Positions 34,901 to 62,412 of a stretch of 64,000 bases of DNA are shown here, one piece after another (position 1 is the stretch's first letter; each line of letters starts with the position of its first letter). The notes under the pieces are model-generated. The model did not search any database and had not been told where the DNA came from. It saw nothing but the letters and a program-made list of their open reading frames with translations. The position numbers and the translations under genes are program-made. This DNA comes from Mycteria americana (lineage: Eukaryota; Chordata; Aves; Ciconiiformes; Ciconiidae), in the NCBI RefSeq assembly GCF_035582795.1, contig NC_134367.1:52359562-52423561 (forward strand). The letters are read 5' to 3'.

Positions 34901-37313
34901 TTTGTTTCTTCAGTAGTTGTTCTCTTCTATTTAGCTATTTATTTTTGGTCTGTCCATGATGGCTGTGTCACTGTTACTACTTTACCTTTTGATAAAAACC
35001 CCAAGTGACCCATTTTGCACCTCCCTAGTCTTCTGCTCTGGTTCTGCCACCGAGTACCTTTTGTTTCTTCTTTCTATGCTTTTTATTTTGTTCTTTTTTC
35101 CCCCCTTTTGCAGTAGGAGAGATAGATCATTTTTTACTGTCCCAGATTACAGTTCAAGAAAGGCGTGAAGTTGAACAAAGGTTTCTCTTCACTTATATTG
35201 AACATTACTGACACGTTATTTCCGTGGCAGGCTTTGAGCCTTTGATTTTAACCAGCTGCTGTAAATGTACAGAAGTAAACAACAGAATCTATAAACAGTT
35301 CAATACAGAAGACTTGATTTAGTACCTTACAAGACAAAGCAATCAATAATCTATTACACATCTAATCACTGGCATGAATAGCCCAGCAGCCCTCTGCACA
35401 GCGTTCCACCAAATGCGAAGGGCAGTTGGGAGACCACAGGAAGAGGGACACAAATCACCGAGATTGCAAATGCGTCGCTTGGAGTAGATCTATAAATGCA
35501 AATATTCAAATTCAACAATCACCTCTCGCCACTAGTGAATCACGCTATTGCTATCTGGAGACTAGTTGCTATGGCAGAAAGCTGTAGCGATGGCAGAAGG
35601 CCAAGAATCCCGCCTTTGAAATGTTAACTGAATTTAACTCTTGACTTTTCTCAGACAAGGTTCATTACTTCGTGTGACTGTGTCATATTAAATGAGTGCT
35701 TTGTCTGCCCTGGGTACTGGTTTGGAAGGGATATTATTAATCACCAGGACAGTGAAGCAGGTCAATAACAACCATTTGTCAATAAGGATTTTTTTTTTTT
35801 ATACCTTCAAGTCCAATGTGATAGCTGCAGTCACATAAGGGCCTTTTTGCTTTCGTTTCTTTTTATTTTTTCTTTCTTTTCTTTTTTTTTTGCTAACTCG
35901 TCTCCTTGCTTTAGGCAAGTTATACCCAGTTCACAGCACCTGGACGCACTCGGAGCATACCCACAGCGCAGGTGCGATGAGGAGATCCTCTACTTTGAAC
36001 AGTTACAGCCTGGGCACAGACACGCTGCTGCTCCGTGTAAGTGACAATGTGGGCCGCTGTCTATACCCACCAGGACAATCAGGAGTTCAGAGACTTCAGC
36101 AAGGAACAGGTATAAACATCAGTCGACAAGTAATTTTGTGAATGGCAGAACTACCCACACACGGAATTTAGGCACAAGCTCTTCTTTCAGCTGCCTGAAG
36201 TGTAGATCTGGCTCCCTGCTTAAAGTGTAGTTGCAGGTGTGTATACTGCACTTTTGCTTGAAGAGATCCATCCTTTTCAGCTGTGTAAATGAGATCTCTC
36301 ACATTTAGTTATCGGGACAGATTTGGCAATTTAGGATGACTGAGATCCAAGGAAACACCTAGATTAAACACAATCAAATATTCATGCAGTGGTGCTTCTG
36401 ACATCTTTGCTTTAACATTATGAGGAGCTATAAGAAGGACATGCACGTTGAAAGTTAACTGAGAATGGCAGAATAAACCAGATGGCGTTATTGTGAAGGC
36501 AGCTATCAAAGAGAATAGTGCATAGAGAAGAACTGCATCCATAGTTATAAAGATGCAGATTCACAAACTGTGACAATGATTTTTCTCCCACAAACACAAC
36601 AAAGGCATTACTGTTGCAGTGGAAAAAGTCTTGAATATAGTAGGCCATGTACAAAATTATAGTGGAGGCTGAGATGGTGACAGTAAAGTTGGAAGGGTTG
36701 CTGTACAGTATTCCTACTCCAGTCTGTACCTCTGGAGTTCCGCTCAGTCCAAAGAGTAGGTTAATAACCACATGCCTCTCTAAATCGTTCTGTAGACTGT
36801 GGAACATTTCATGTTCTGCCTTCAGAAATCTTGTTCTGACTTTCAAGACTTGTTTTCCTCTATTATACAATTCCATCTTCCAGGAACAAGTTCGCAAGGT
36901 AGAGTGCTCTTGCGCTCTCTCACACTTCCCTTCTCAATAGGCTTTTGACTACATGCTCAGACCTGAAGGAGTTATTCCAGAGAAGGGAAACACAAAAGCC
37001 CTGCACAACATGCAGTACACTGCTAGATAGCACTTAAAAAATGACTTTGCAATACCACCCATGTTGTTCCTCATCTGTCATTAACCATGATTTTGACTGC
37101 TGCACCTCCTCTTCTCAAGATATGTTGATGGTAAAGTTTTTTTAAAAAAACAACCCTAAATCATATAAGCCCCAAGCTCTCAATTTTTAAAAAAAATTTT
37201 AACTAATGGATCACAGTAATATTTCAGCTTTTTTTTGTAGATATGCATGTAGATATCATTTGATGATACATGTTTTCTTGTTTAATATGGGTCCTTAGAT
37301 CAAGTGCCGAGTA

Positions 37314-37319
37314 TTTATT
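37314..37319 (-). terminator. Possible distal WASF1 poly(A) signal
   Basis: A second AATAAA on the - strand, about 120 nt beyond the proximal one. Its use is unknown. Confidence 0.35.
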
Positions 37320-37414
37320 GTAACTTTGTAGACCACAGATTAAATCTTTGAAATCCAAGGATCCCTCAGATATACCACTAAAAAGCAGGCTTCACTGAAA
37401 AAGCAACAACCAGG

Positions 37415-38164
37415 AACATTTAAAATGAACCATTTATTAAATCAAACTGTTATTTTAACAGTTACATAAGTTACACAGCATGTTTAAGTCAAAAGATTTC
37501 ACAAGGAAAAAAAATTTAAACTTCTATTATGCAGGCAAAAATAGTACCACACAATATGTACCTGGGAGGGAAGAAGGGAAGGGGAATCTCTAAACATTCA
37601 AATAAGGCCATAATTATTTAAAAACAACAATAAAACAATAATAAAACCCCCCAAAGATCCATTTTCCTTTCAGTGTGTTCAGTGCTGCTAACTATATGTA
37701 CTTTTAGTGTACAGATGTAATCGAGGCAGTGATATCTTGATAGCTAGGTTTAATGTTTTAAAACACTATCAGAAGTGGAATAAGGCTCATTAGTACATAC
37801 AGCTGCCCTTGGAATGTCAATCTCAGTTGCCTTCATTAACTTAAAATTCACAAAGTGCACAGTTAAGATATGCCAAAAAATTGAAACTGCTACTCTACCA
37901 ACAGCTGCCCATGCTTAATACTTAGTGGTCTATTGGAACAAAGTATGTTCTTTCAAAAAAGATGTGTAAGAAAAGCCACTGTAAAACATTTAGTTTCAGA
38001 GATGCACTAGGAGCTTTTTGTAAACTGAAAAGTAGAAAAACATGGATTAATTATGTAAAGAAAAGAATACAAAAAACACTAGAAATGACCATCAAACTTT
38101 CAAAGAACAAGCACCACAATGGACATTAGCATTCGATTTTGCAGTGTACAGCAATGTAATCATT
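37415..38164 (-). other. WASF1: WASF1 3' UTR
   Basis: About 750 nt of AT-rich sequence after the stop codon up to a canonical poly(A) signal. The end is predicted from the hexamer at 37433-37438 and the GU-rich stretch just beyond it. A second AATAAA at 37314-37319 could give a longer form. Confidence 0.65.
37433..37438 (-). terminator. WASF1 poly(A) signal (proximal)
   Basis: TTTATT on the + strand reads AATAAA on the transcribed strand. It is followed about 20-35 nt downstream by TGGTTGTTGCTTTTT, a good GU/U-rich downstream element. Confidence 0.65.
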
Positions 38165-55267
<17,103 letters not shown>

Positions 55268-56330
55268 TCAAGCATATCATAAGACAGCCAAATGAGTTTG
55301 CCTTGAAAAAGATTGCTATTTTGTATAAGTAAGTAAATCTAAGATGCATGAGTATGACTTGTAACAACCTGTGCTTTCTAAGCTCCCTAAGAACGCTTAC
55401 TTTCATTAAGAAAAGTAAATAAAAGTTAAATATTTAATTTGTAACTTACTTATCAGAAATGAAATTATGTAATACACTACAGGACAGATATTCAGCTGGT
55501 ATAAATTGATTTAACTATGCTGATATGCAAGGAACTAGATTTATTAGTTTCTTGGATATGTATAAAAGGATGATTTCCAGCATCTGAAGCTGCTCCTGTA
55601 TAAGCAATAACTAATCTTTCCAAGTGAAATTTATCTGAACATTTCTCAAAATTAAGCACAGCTTCCACTCCTACTGTACAAAGGACCTTTCAAAAACGGA
55701 AGATCAGATACTTACATCTAAGTTAATTGGAACCAGCCTATTAAAAAATACACACTAAAATAATAAATCCTACTTTGAAGGGTCAAAATTCTAGTAACTG
55801 ACCAATTTATACTGACGTAAAAGAAGAATCTCCTTTGTTCCCTTCAATGGACATCACATATTTAGCCCAAAAGAGCAGGAGATTCAAGTATCATGAGAAA
55901 AGGATCAATAACGAGTTTCCCTTCTACAGACAGAGTACTCCATATAGTACATCTAATGCCCCCAGACTCAACTTGAGTAGTCTGCCAATGCCACTGAAAA
56001 AACCCCACCAGACTGCCTAGCTAAATCTGTAGCCACATTTCTGAAATATCACGTGATAGCTTTTAAAACTTTCTACCATACTGTGCATATGTAATTTGTG
56101 TACTGTTTGTGCACTTACATTGGTTTTGGAAGTATAAATCTCACAAATTTCTAACTACCTGGTTTGCACACAAGTTCTGACAGGTACAATAGGAAAGGAC
56201 ACTTATGAAAATTTGGCCTTTGGTGAACAATAGATCTGGAAGTATACATAAAAATGAGGACAATTTTAAATAAACACATCAAAAGGACAAAAATTAAATT
56301 CCTAGAGGTACTGTGGAAACTACCTAAAGG

Positions 56331-56431
56331 TATTATGTAGTAAGACTAAATAATAGTACTATTAATATAATAGTAGTAAATAATATTACTACATAATAAA
56401 TAATTAATAATAAATAATATTTATTATGTAG
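56331..56431. repeat. AT-rich interleaved inverted repeats
   Basis: TATTATGTAGTA (56331-56342) pairs with TACTACATAATA (56387-56398). The latter, extended to CTACATAATAAAT (56389-56401), also pairs with ATTTATTATGTAG (56419-56431). Only one of the two hairpins can form at a time. Confidence 0.85.
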
Positions 56432-56639
56432 CAAGACATTTATTAAGACTTAGGTAATGGCAATATAAAACCAGCATGACTATAAACAACAGAATATAAA
56501 AGGGGATATCAGAAGAAATGTACAGATGAAGAAAATAGAAAAGATCATAAATTCTGGCATATTAAACATAAAACCCAAAAACTAGCCTGAGGAACAACTA
56601 GCAAACAACTAGCAAAAATAAATATTCCTTCAAAGACAT

Positions 56640-56875
56640 GAGGAGCAAGAAAGCCTACCAGGGAGTCTGTAGCGCCAACTGGTAATGAAGGTATAAAGGA
56701 GTACTCAGAGAAAAGCCTGCTGCAGACAACCTATTTTAACACTTTCCACTGGTGTTCAGGGAAAGGAACTGGAGAGACCCTCATGCCAGAACTCTTCTTT
56801 GCAGGAGGCTCAAAGAAACTGAAGGGACTATGTAAAAATTACAAAACGAAATCAACAAAATGACCAGTAAAGTAT
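56640..56875 (+). mobile_element. Possible left part of the same ancient LINE
   Basis: Directly left of the young CR1, the + strand reads SVAPTGNEGIKEYSEKA in one frame. This resembles the linker before the LINE reverse transcriptase (a pattern like GPL-NEDGELVTED-EKAE), which would precede the YRPVSLTS part found right of the insertion. The match is weak and rests on order and orientation. Confidence 0.35.
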
Positions 56876-59800
56876 TAGAACCACAGAATCGAAGAATCAT
56901 TTATGTTGGAAAAGACCTTTAAGATCATCAAGTCCAACCGTTAACCTAGCACTGCCAAGTCCACCACTACACCATGTCCCTAAGCGCCACATCTACACAG
57001 CTTTTAAATACCTCCAGGGATGGTGACTCAAACGCTTCCCTGGGCAGCCTGTTCCAATGCTTGACAACCCTTTCGGTGAAGAAATTTTTCCTAACATCCA
57101 ATCTAAACCTCTCCTGGCGCAACTTGAGGCCATTTCCTCTTGTCCTATCGCCTGTTACTTGGGAGAAGTGACTGACACCCACCTTGCTGCAGCCTCCTTT
57201 CAGGTAGTTGTAGAGAGCGATAAGGTCTCCCCTCAGCCTCCTGTTCTCCAGGCTAAACAACCCCAGTTCCCTCAGCTGCTCCTCATAAGACTTCTGCTCC
57301 AGACCCTTCACCAGCTTCGTTGCCCTTCTCTGGACACGCTCCAGCACCTCAATGTCTCTCTTGTAGTGGGGGGCCCAAAACTGAACACAGTATTCAAGGT
57401 GCAGCCTCACCAGTGCTCAGTACAGGGGGACAATCACTCCCCTAGTCCTGCTGGCCACACTATTTTTGATACAAGCCAGGATGCCATTGGCCTTCTTGGC
57501 CACCTGGGCACACTGCTGGCTCATATTCAGCCAGCTCTCAACCAACACCCCCAGGTCCTTTTCCTCTGGGCAGCTTTCCAGCCACTCTGCCCCAGACCTG
57601 TAGCGTTGCATGGGGTTGCTGTGGCCCAAGTGTAGGACCTTGCACTTGGCCTTGTTGAACCTCATAGAATTGGCCCCAGCCCATCGATCCAGCCTGTCCA
57701 GGTCCCTCTGCAGAGCCTTCCTCCCCTCAAGCAGATTAACACTCCCACACAACTTGGTGTCGTCTGCAAACTTACTGAGGGTGCACTCGATCCCTTTGTC
57801 CAGATCATTGATAAAGATATTAAACAGAACTGGCTCCAATACTGAGCCCTGGGGGACACCACTTGTGACCGGCCGCCAACTGGAGTAAACTCCATTCACC
57901 ACAACTCTTTGGGCCCGGCCATCCAGCCAGTTCTTTACCCAGCGAAGCGTACGCTTGTCCAAGCCATGAGCAGCCAGTTACTCCAGGAGAATGCTGTGGA
58001 AAATGGCGTCAAAGGCTTTACTGAAGTCTAGATAGACGGCATCCACAGCCTTTCCCTGATGCACTAAGCGGGTCACCTTGTCATAGAAGGAGATTAGGTT
58101 GGTCAAGCAGGGCCTGCCTTTCATAAACCCATGCTGACTGGGACTGATCACCTGGGTGTCCTGTACGTGCCGCGTGATGGCACTCAGGATGATCTGCTCC
58201 ATAGCCTGACCTCGGTGCTGGGAAAGGTTGACAGGCCTGTAGTTCCCCGGATCCTCCTTCCGGTCTTTCTTGTAGATGGGTGTCACATTTGCTAATCTCC
58301 AGTCAACTGGGACGTCCCCAGTTAGCCAGGACTGCTGGTAAATGATGGAAAGGGGCTTGGTGAGCACTTCCATCACCTCCCTCAGTACTCTCGGGTGGAT
58401 CCGATTCGGCCCCATAGACTTGTGTGTGTCTGAGTGGTATAGCAGGTCGCTAACCATTTCCCCTTGGATTATGGGGGCTTCATTCTGCTCCCCATCCCTG
58501 TCTTCCAGCTCAGGGGACTGGGTACCCAGAGAACAACTGGTCTTACTATTAAAGACTGAGGCAAACAAAGCATTAAGAACCTCAGCCTTTTCCTCATCCT
58601 TTGTCGCTATGTTTTTCCGCACATCCAATAAAGGATGGAGATTCTCCGTAGCCCTCCTTTTGTTGCTCATGTATTTATAGAAACCTTTTTTATTGCCTTT
58701 TACGGCAGTAGCCAGATTAACTTCTAGTTGGGCTTTGGCCCTTCTAATTTTCTCCCTGCATAACCTCATGACATATTTGTAGTCCTCCTGAGTTGCCTGC
58801 CCCTTCTTCCAAAGGTCATAAACTCTCCTTTTTTTCCTGAGTTCCAGCCAAAGCTCTCTGTTCAGCCAGGCCGGTCTTCTTCCCCGCTGGCTCGTCTTTT
58901 GGCACATGGGGATGGCCTGCTCCTGCATCTTTAAGATTTCCTTCTTGAAGAATTTCCAGCCTTCCTGGACTCCTTTGCCCTTCAGGACTGCCTCCCAAGG
59001 GACTCTGTCAACCAGGCTCCTAAACAGGCCAAAGTCTGCCCTCTGGAAGTCCAGGGTAGCAGTTCTGCTGACCCCCCTCCTTACTTCTCCAAGAATCGAA
59101 AACATTTCATGATCGTTATGCCCAAGATGGCCTCCAACCATCACATCACCCACAAGTCCTTCTCTGTTCGCAAACAACAGGTCCAGCGGGGCGCCTTCCC
59201 TAGTTGGCTCACTCACCAGCTGTGTCAGGAAGTTATCTTCCACACACTCCAGGAACCTCCTAGACTGTTTCTTCTCTGCTGTATTATATTTCCAGCAGAC
59301 ATCTGGTAAGTCTAAGTCCCCCACAAGAACAAGGGCTAGTGATTGTGAGACTTCTCCCAGCTGCTTATAGAATATTTTGTCTGCCTCTTCATCCTGGTTG
59401 GGTGGTCTACGACAGACACCCACCATGATATCTGCCTTGTTGGACTTCCCCCTGATTCTTACCCATAAACACTCAACCCTATCATCACCATCATTAAGCT
59501 CTAGACAATCAAAACACTCCCTAACATACGGGGCTACCCCACTGCCTCTCCTTCCTTGCCTACCCCTTCTGAAGAGTTTATAGCCATCCATTGCAGCACT
59601 CCAGTTGTGCGAGTCATCCCACCATGTTTCTGTGATGGCAACTACATCATAGTTTTCCTGCTGTACAATGGCTTCCAGCTCCTCCTGTTTGTTGCCCATG
59701 CTGTGTGCATTGGTGTAGATGTTCTTCAGTTGGGCTATTGATCCCATCACCTTTTTTGGGGGAGAAGCCCTTATTCCTACATGACCATTCTCAGGCACTT

Positions 59801-59940
59801 CTGTGGTTTCTAACACATCAATAACCCTTGCGTCTTTGCTGTCGCATGGATCTCCATCCCTTACCTCCACTGAGATGGTAGATAGAAGGACCTCACTAGC
59901 ACACCGTCCCTCATCAGTAACAATTTGTACATCTCCTTAA
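56876..59940 (-). mobile_element. Young, 5'-truncated CR1 LINE with nearly intact ORF2
   Basis: About 3.06 kb on the - strand. It encodes the CR1 ORF2 from just before the endonuclease to the C-terminus, then a short 3' UTR (GGTTGGACTTGATGATC, TTAAAGGTCTTTTCCAAC) and terminal degenerate octamers (GATTCTTC, GATTCTGT, GGTTCTAA), the CR1 hallmark. There is no poly(A) tail, as expected for CR1. It lies within WASF1 intron 1 in the sense orientation. The 5' end stops inside the region preceding the endonuclease, so ORF1 and the promoter are absent. It sits inside an older LINE of opposite orientation. Confidence 0.95.
56967..59870 (-). pseudogene. CR1 ORF2 (endonuclease + reverse transcriptase), two nonsense codons
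   Basis: One continuous frame of about 967 codons with only two in-frame stops: TAA at 57980-57978, after SILLE, and TGA at 57419-57417, after VPLY. No frameshift is seen. Domains in order are an AP-type endonuclease (YTNAHSMGNKQEELE, ITETWWDD, GDLDLPD, HNDHEM), a linker, a reverse transcriptase ([35 protein letters not shown] near codon 700), and the CR1 C-terminal [16 protein letters not shown]. Substitutions at conserved spots, D for N in the GDFN-like motif and E for G in QGSVLGP, suggest a dead copy even apart from the stops. It would have acted in target-primed reverse transcription. It is not a host gene. Confidence 0.92.
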
Positions 59941-60450
59941 TACACATTGAAAAGTGGCAAGCACAACAGTAAGGTTCAAAAATTTTTTCATGGAACTTCT
60001 TGAGAGCTACAGGCCTGTAAGCCTGACATCCAGACAAATTGGTATAAATCATTATGAAGAACTGAATTAGCAGATACTTGGATAACTTGTTAGAGAAGAG
60101 ACAACATAGCTTTCGTAAAGTGAAATCTCTGAAGGGTTTATAAGCACACGGCGGAGAGCTATGATCTACTTATATTTCCAAGAGAGTTTTGAAAAGCCCT
60201 TAATCAAAGCTTTTTAGGAAAACTTAACAAACAGGGCATAAAAAAGAAATGACATGGCACGGATAAATAATTCCTCAAAAGGTACAAAACAGAGGATAGG
60301 AGTAAACCACCGGTCTTCACAGCTGAGAAAGGTGAGTTTTCATTGGTTTCTGTACTGGGACCTATTCTATTCAAGATATCTGTAAATGACCTGGAAAAAA
60401 TGAGATTAAAGTTTGCCAACAATACTAAATCATGGAAAAGAAACACACTC
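59941..60450 (+). mobile_element. Ancient CR1-like LINE fragment, + strand, right part
   Basis: Translating short open pieces gives KVASTTVRFKNF, then ESYRPVSLTS at about 60000-60030 (the conserved NYRPVSLTS of CR1 reverse transcriptase), and further on SVLGPILFKISVNDLEK and KFANNTKSW at about 60340-60430 (the [17 protein letters not shown] and KFADDTK motifs). Frames shift between the pieces and stops abound, so this is an old remnant. It runs opposite to the young CR1 next to it. Confidence 0.75.
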
Positions 60451-62392
60451 AGCATTAGTAAATACACAGAAACCCCAGCTGGTTGAAAAGGCTTCCACGC
60501 TGGAAAGAGTTGGAGGCTGGGAGATTAGTAGGCGTATCATACATGCTTGCCTTGCTCTCATTCTTGGAGCATCTGCTATTAGCCACAGTGAGAAGCAGAT
60601 CAAAGGTGCAGCCATTCTTAGAACCTTTGTCTTTAAGTACCAGTCCACAGTAAAATAGAGACGGAAAGTTAGTACTAAGTCTACTTAGCTGGCAACTCAC
60701 CTAACATAAGACTTTCTAATATATGTCTTGAAACTCTGAAAAGTTTATGTTCTTTAACCTGTATCTGAAGCAAAAGAAATTACTTAAAAATGTGATCCAC
60801 TAAGAGCAAGATTACTAAACTTTTAATATACATTTACTACAGATCTAATGTATTTCAGATAATATATTCAGATATATTATTAATTTTAATCAGTCAACTC
60901 ATGTAATATTCAGAGACATGCAAATTAAAATGAAAATAAAGTGTAAAATCTCATGTATCGAATAAAAAGTAAATTGCAGGGCTCTAAAATCCAATAACTT
61001 CCCTTTTATAGGTGTATTTTAAGGCTACAGTTTGTTTTATCTATATAATTTCATCAAGTTTACAATTCATCTACCTCATTAATGAGCTCCAATTACAAAT
61101 AATCTCTCTCAGAAATCTTTTCATTATGTTGCATACAGCCACAAACATATTGCAAGGAATAATTTGCCTATGCTTATGAACACTAATCCTCAAATGGGAA
61201 ACACATTAAAAACAACCTGTTGCGTTTGAAGTGGTATGCCAACCATAATGTCTCTACCTACATGCCTGTTGTCAGTCTCTTTATTAGCTTGAAATATATT
61301 TAACTAAATGCCTTTTCAAGCAAAGCAAACTGTTTGCTTTTAGTGAAATGTACAACTTCCGTTCAAAAGAATACTATGTGTGAATGTATATATGTATACA
61401 ACATTTATAATCCAGTATTTGTTTATGTTGCCATCTCTGTGTGTATTCCATATGAATATATCTTCAGTTTTGAATGGATTACAAAAGATATGATTACAGG
61501 TATCTGAACACTGAACAAAGTGTCACAAAGACTCAAATAGATAAAAAAAAAATCTTATGAGGAAAAAAACACATGAATAAACAAACCTGACTTCATTCCA
61601 CTTAATTTATAGGTAATACGTTAGAAGAGTAAGGAATCAAAATTAATTCCATTATATAGAATGAATATTCCGAAGTATTGTTAACACTTCAGAAAACTTA
61701 AATCATTATGGGACTGCTTGATGAAAAACTCTACTCTTGTTTCATGCAGTACAATAAAGAGAATGACAGATGACTAAGACAATTAAAATAATAATGCCTT
61801 AGGATCTTGGTCACAACTGGATACATAATACCAGATTAGAAAGACCAGTGATCTTGTATGCCTATTAAATTAAATGACAATATAGACTTCTGTAAATAAA
61901 TTATTTTAACAACTGTGAAAAGATTATTTTACTGTATTTGCAAAACTTGCTTAATTGACCAGAAATATACCAAAATTTGTCATTTTCAAAAGGTAAGTCA
62001 TATTCCCTCCAATATTACTAGCTGTTCTTCTCAGTCCATCATACTGGCATTTATTTTTATTAACAAAGCACAAGTTCTTTTCATTTAAATAAAACGATAC
62101 ATTATTATTTATTTTTAATTAAGGAATCTATTATTCACCTTATTTTTTTCACAACTTTTTTCTTGTCTCAAAGGGCTCTATTCATAACTAACCCTTCAGT
62201 AAGAAAGGGATACAGGAATGCAGCTCCCTCTGGTGTCAGTCAATGTCCTTTTTTGTGTCAGCCAAATAAAATGTCTTGGAAGCTACATGTAGTCCTTCCT
62301 CCCCCCGAGAATGTGAGTGTGTTTTGATAGCCTTTTTTGACCAATTATTTTCCTGACATTTAAAACAGACCTATGAGCTGACAACAGAATAC

Positions 62393-62412
62393 TAGCTAGT
62401 AGCTACTAGCTA
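62393..62412. repeat. Perfect 20-bp palindrome
   Basis: TAGCTAGTAG followed directly by its reverse complement CTACTAGCTA, in AT-rich intronic DNA. Confidence 0.95.

Larger units (their letters stand above)
25827..37414. other. Intergenic sequence downstream of WASF1, no gene seen
   Basis: About 11.6 kb. GC-rich and CpG-containing to about 34.5 kb, then increasingly AT-rich. It holds three head-to-tail TTTACGACC-type units at 27584-27615, a 14-bp tandem duplication at 28864-28891, a long A-run at 28920-28942, and a 159-codon open frame on the - strand (36418-36897) with no recognised homology. Confidence 0.4.

Noticed and set aside
35840-36141. Pyrimidine-rich tract with AG followed by a short + strand frame, considered as an exon of an unknown transcript
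   Set aside because: There is a convincing polypyrimidine tract, but no matching donor, partner exon or homology. Two frames are equally open.
57057-57635. 192-codon frame on the + strand
   Set aside because: Antisense shadow of the young CR1 reverse-transcriptase region.
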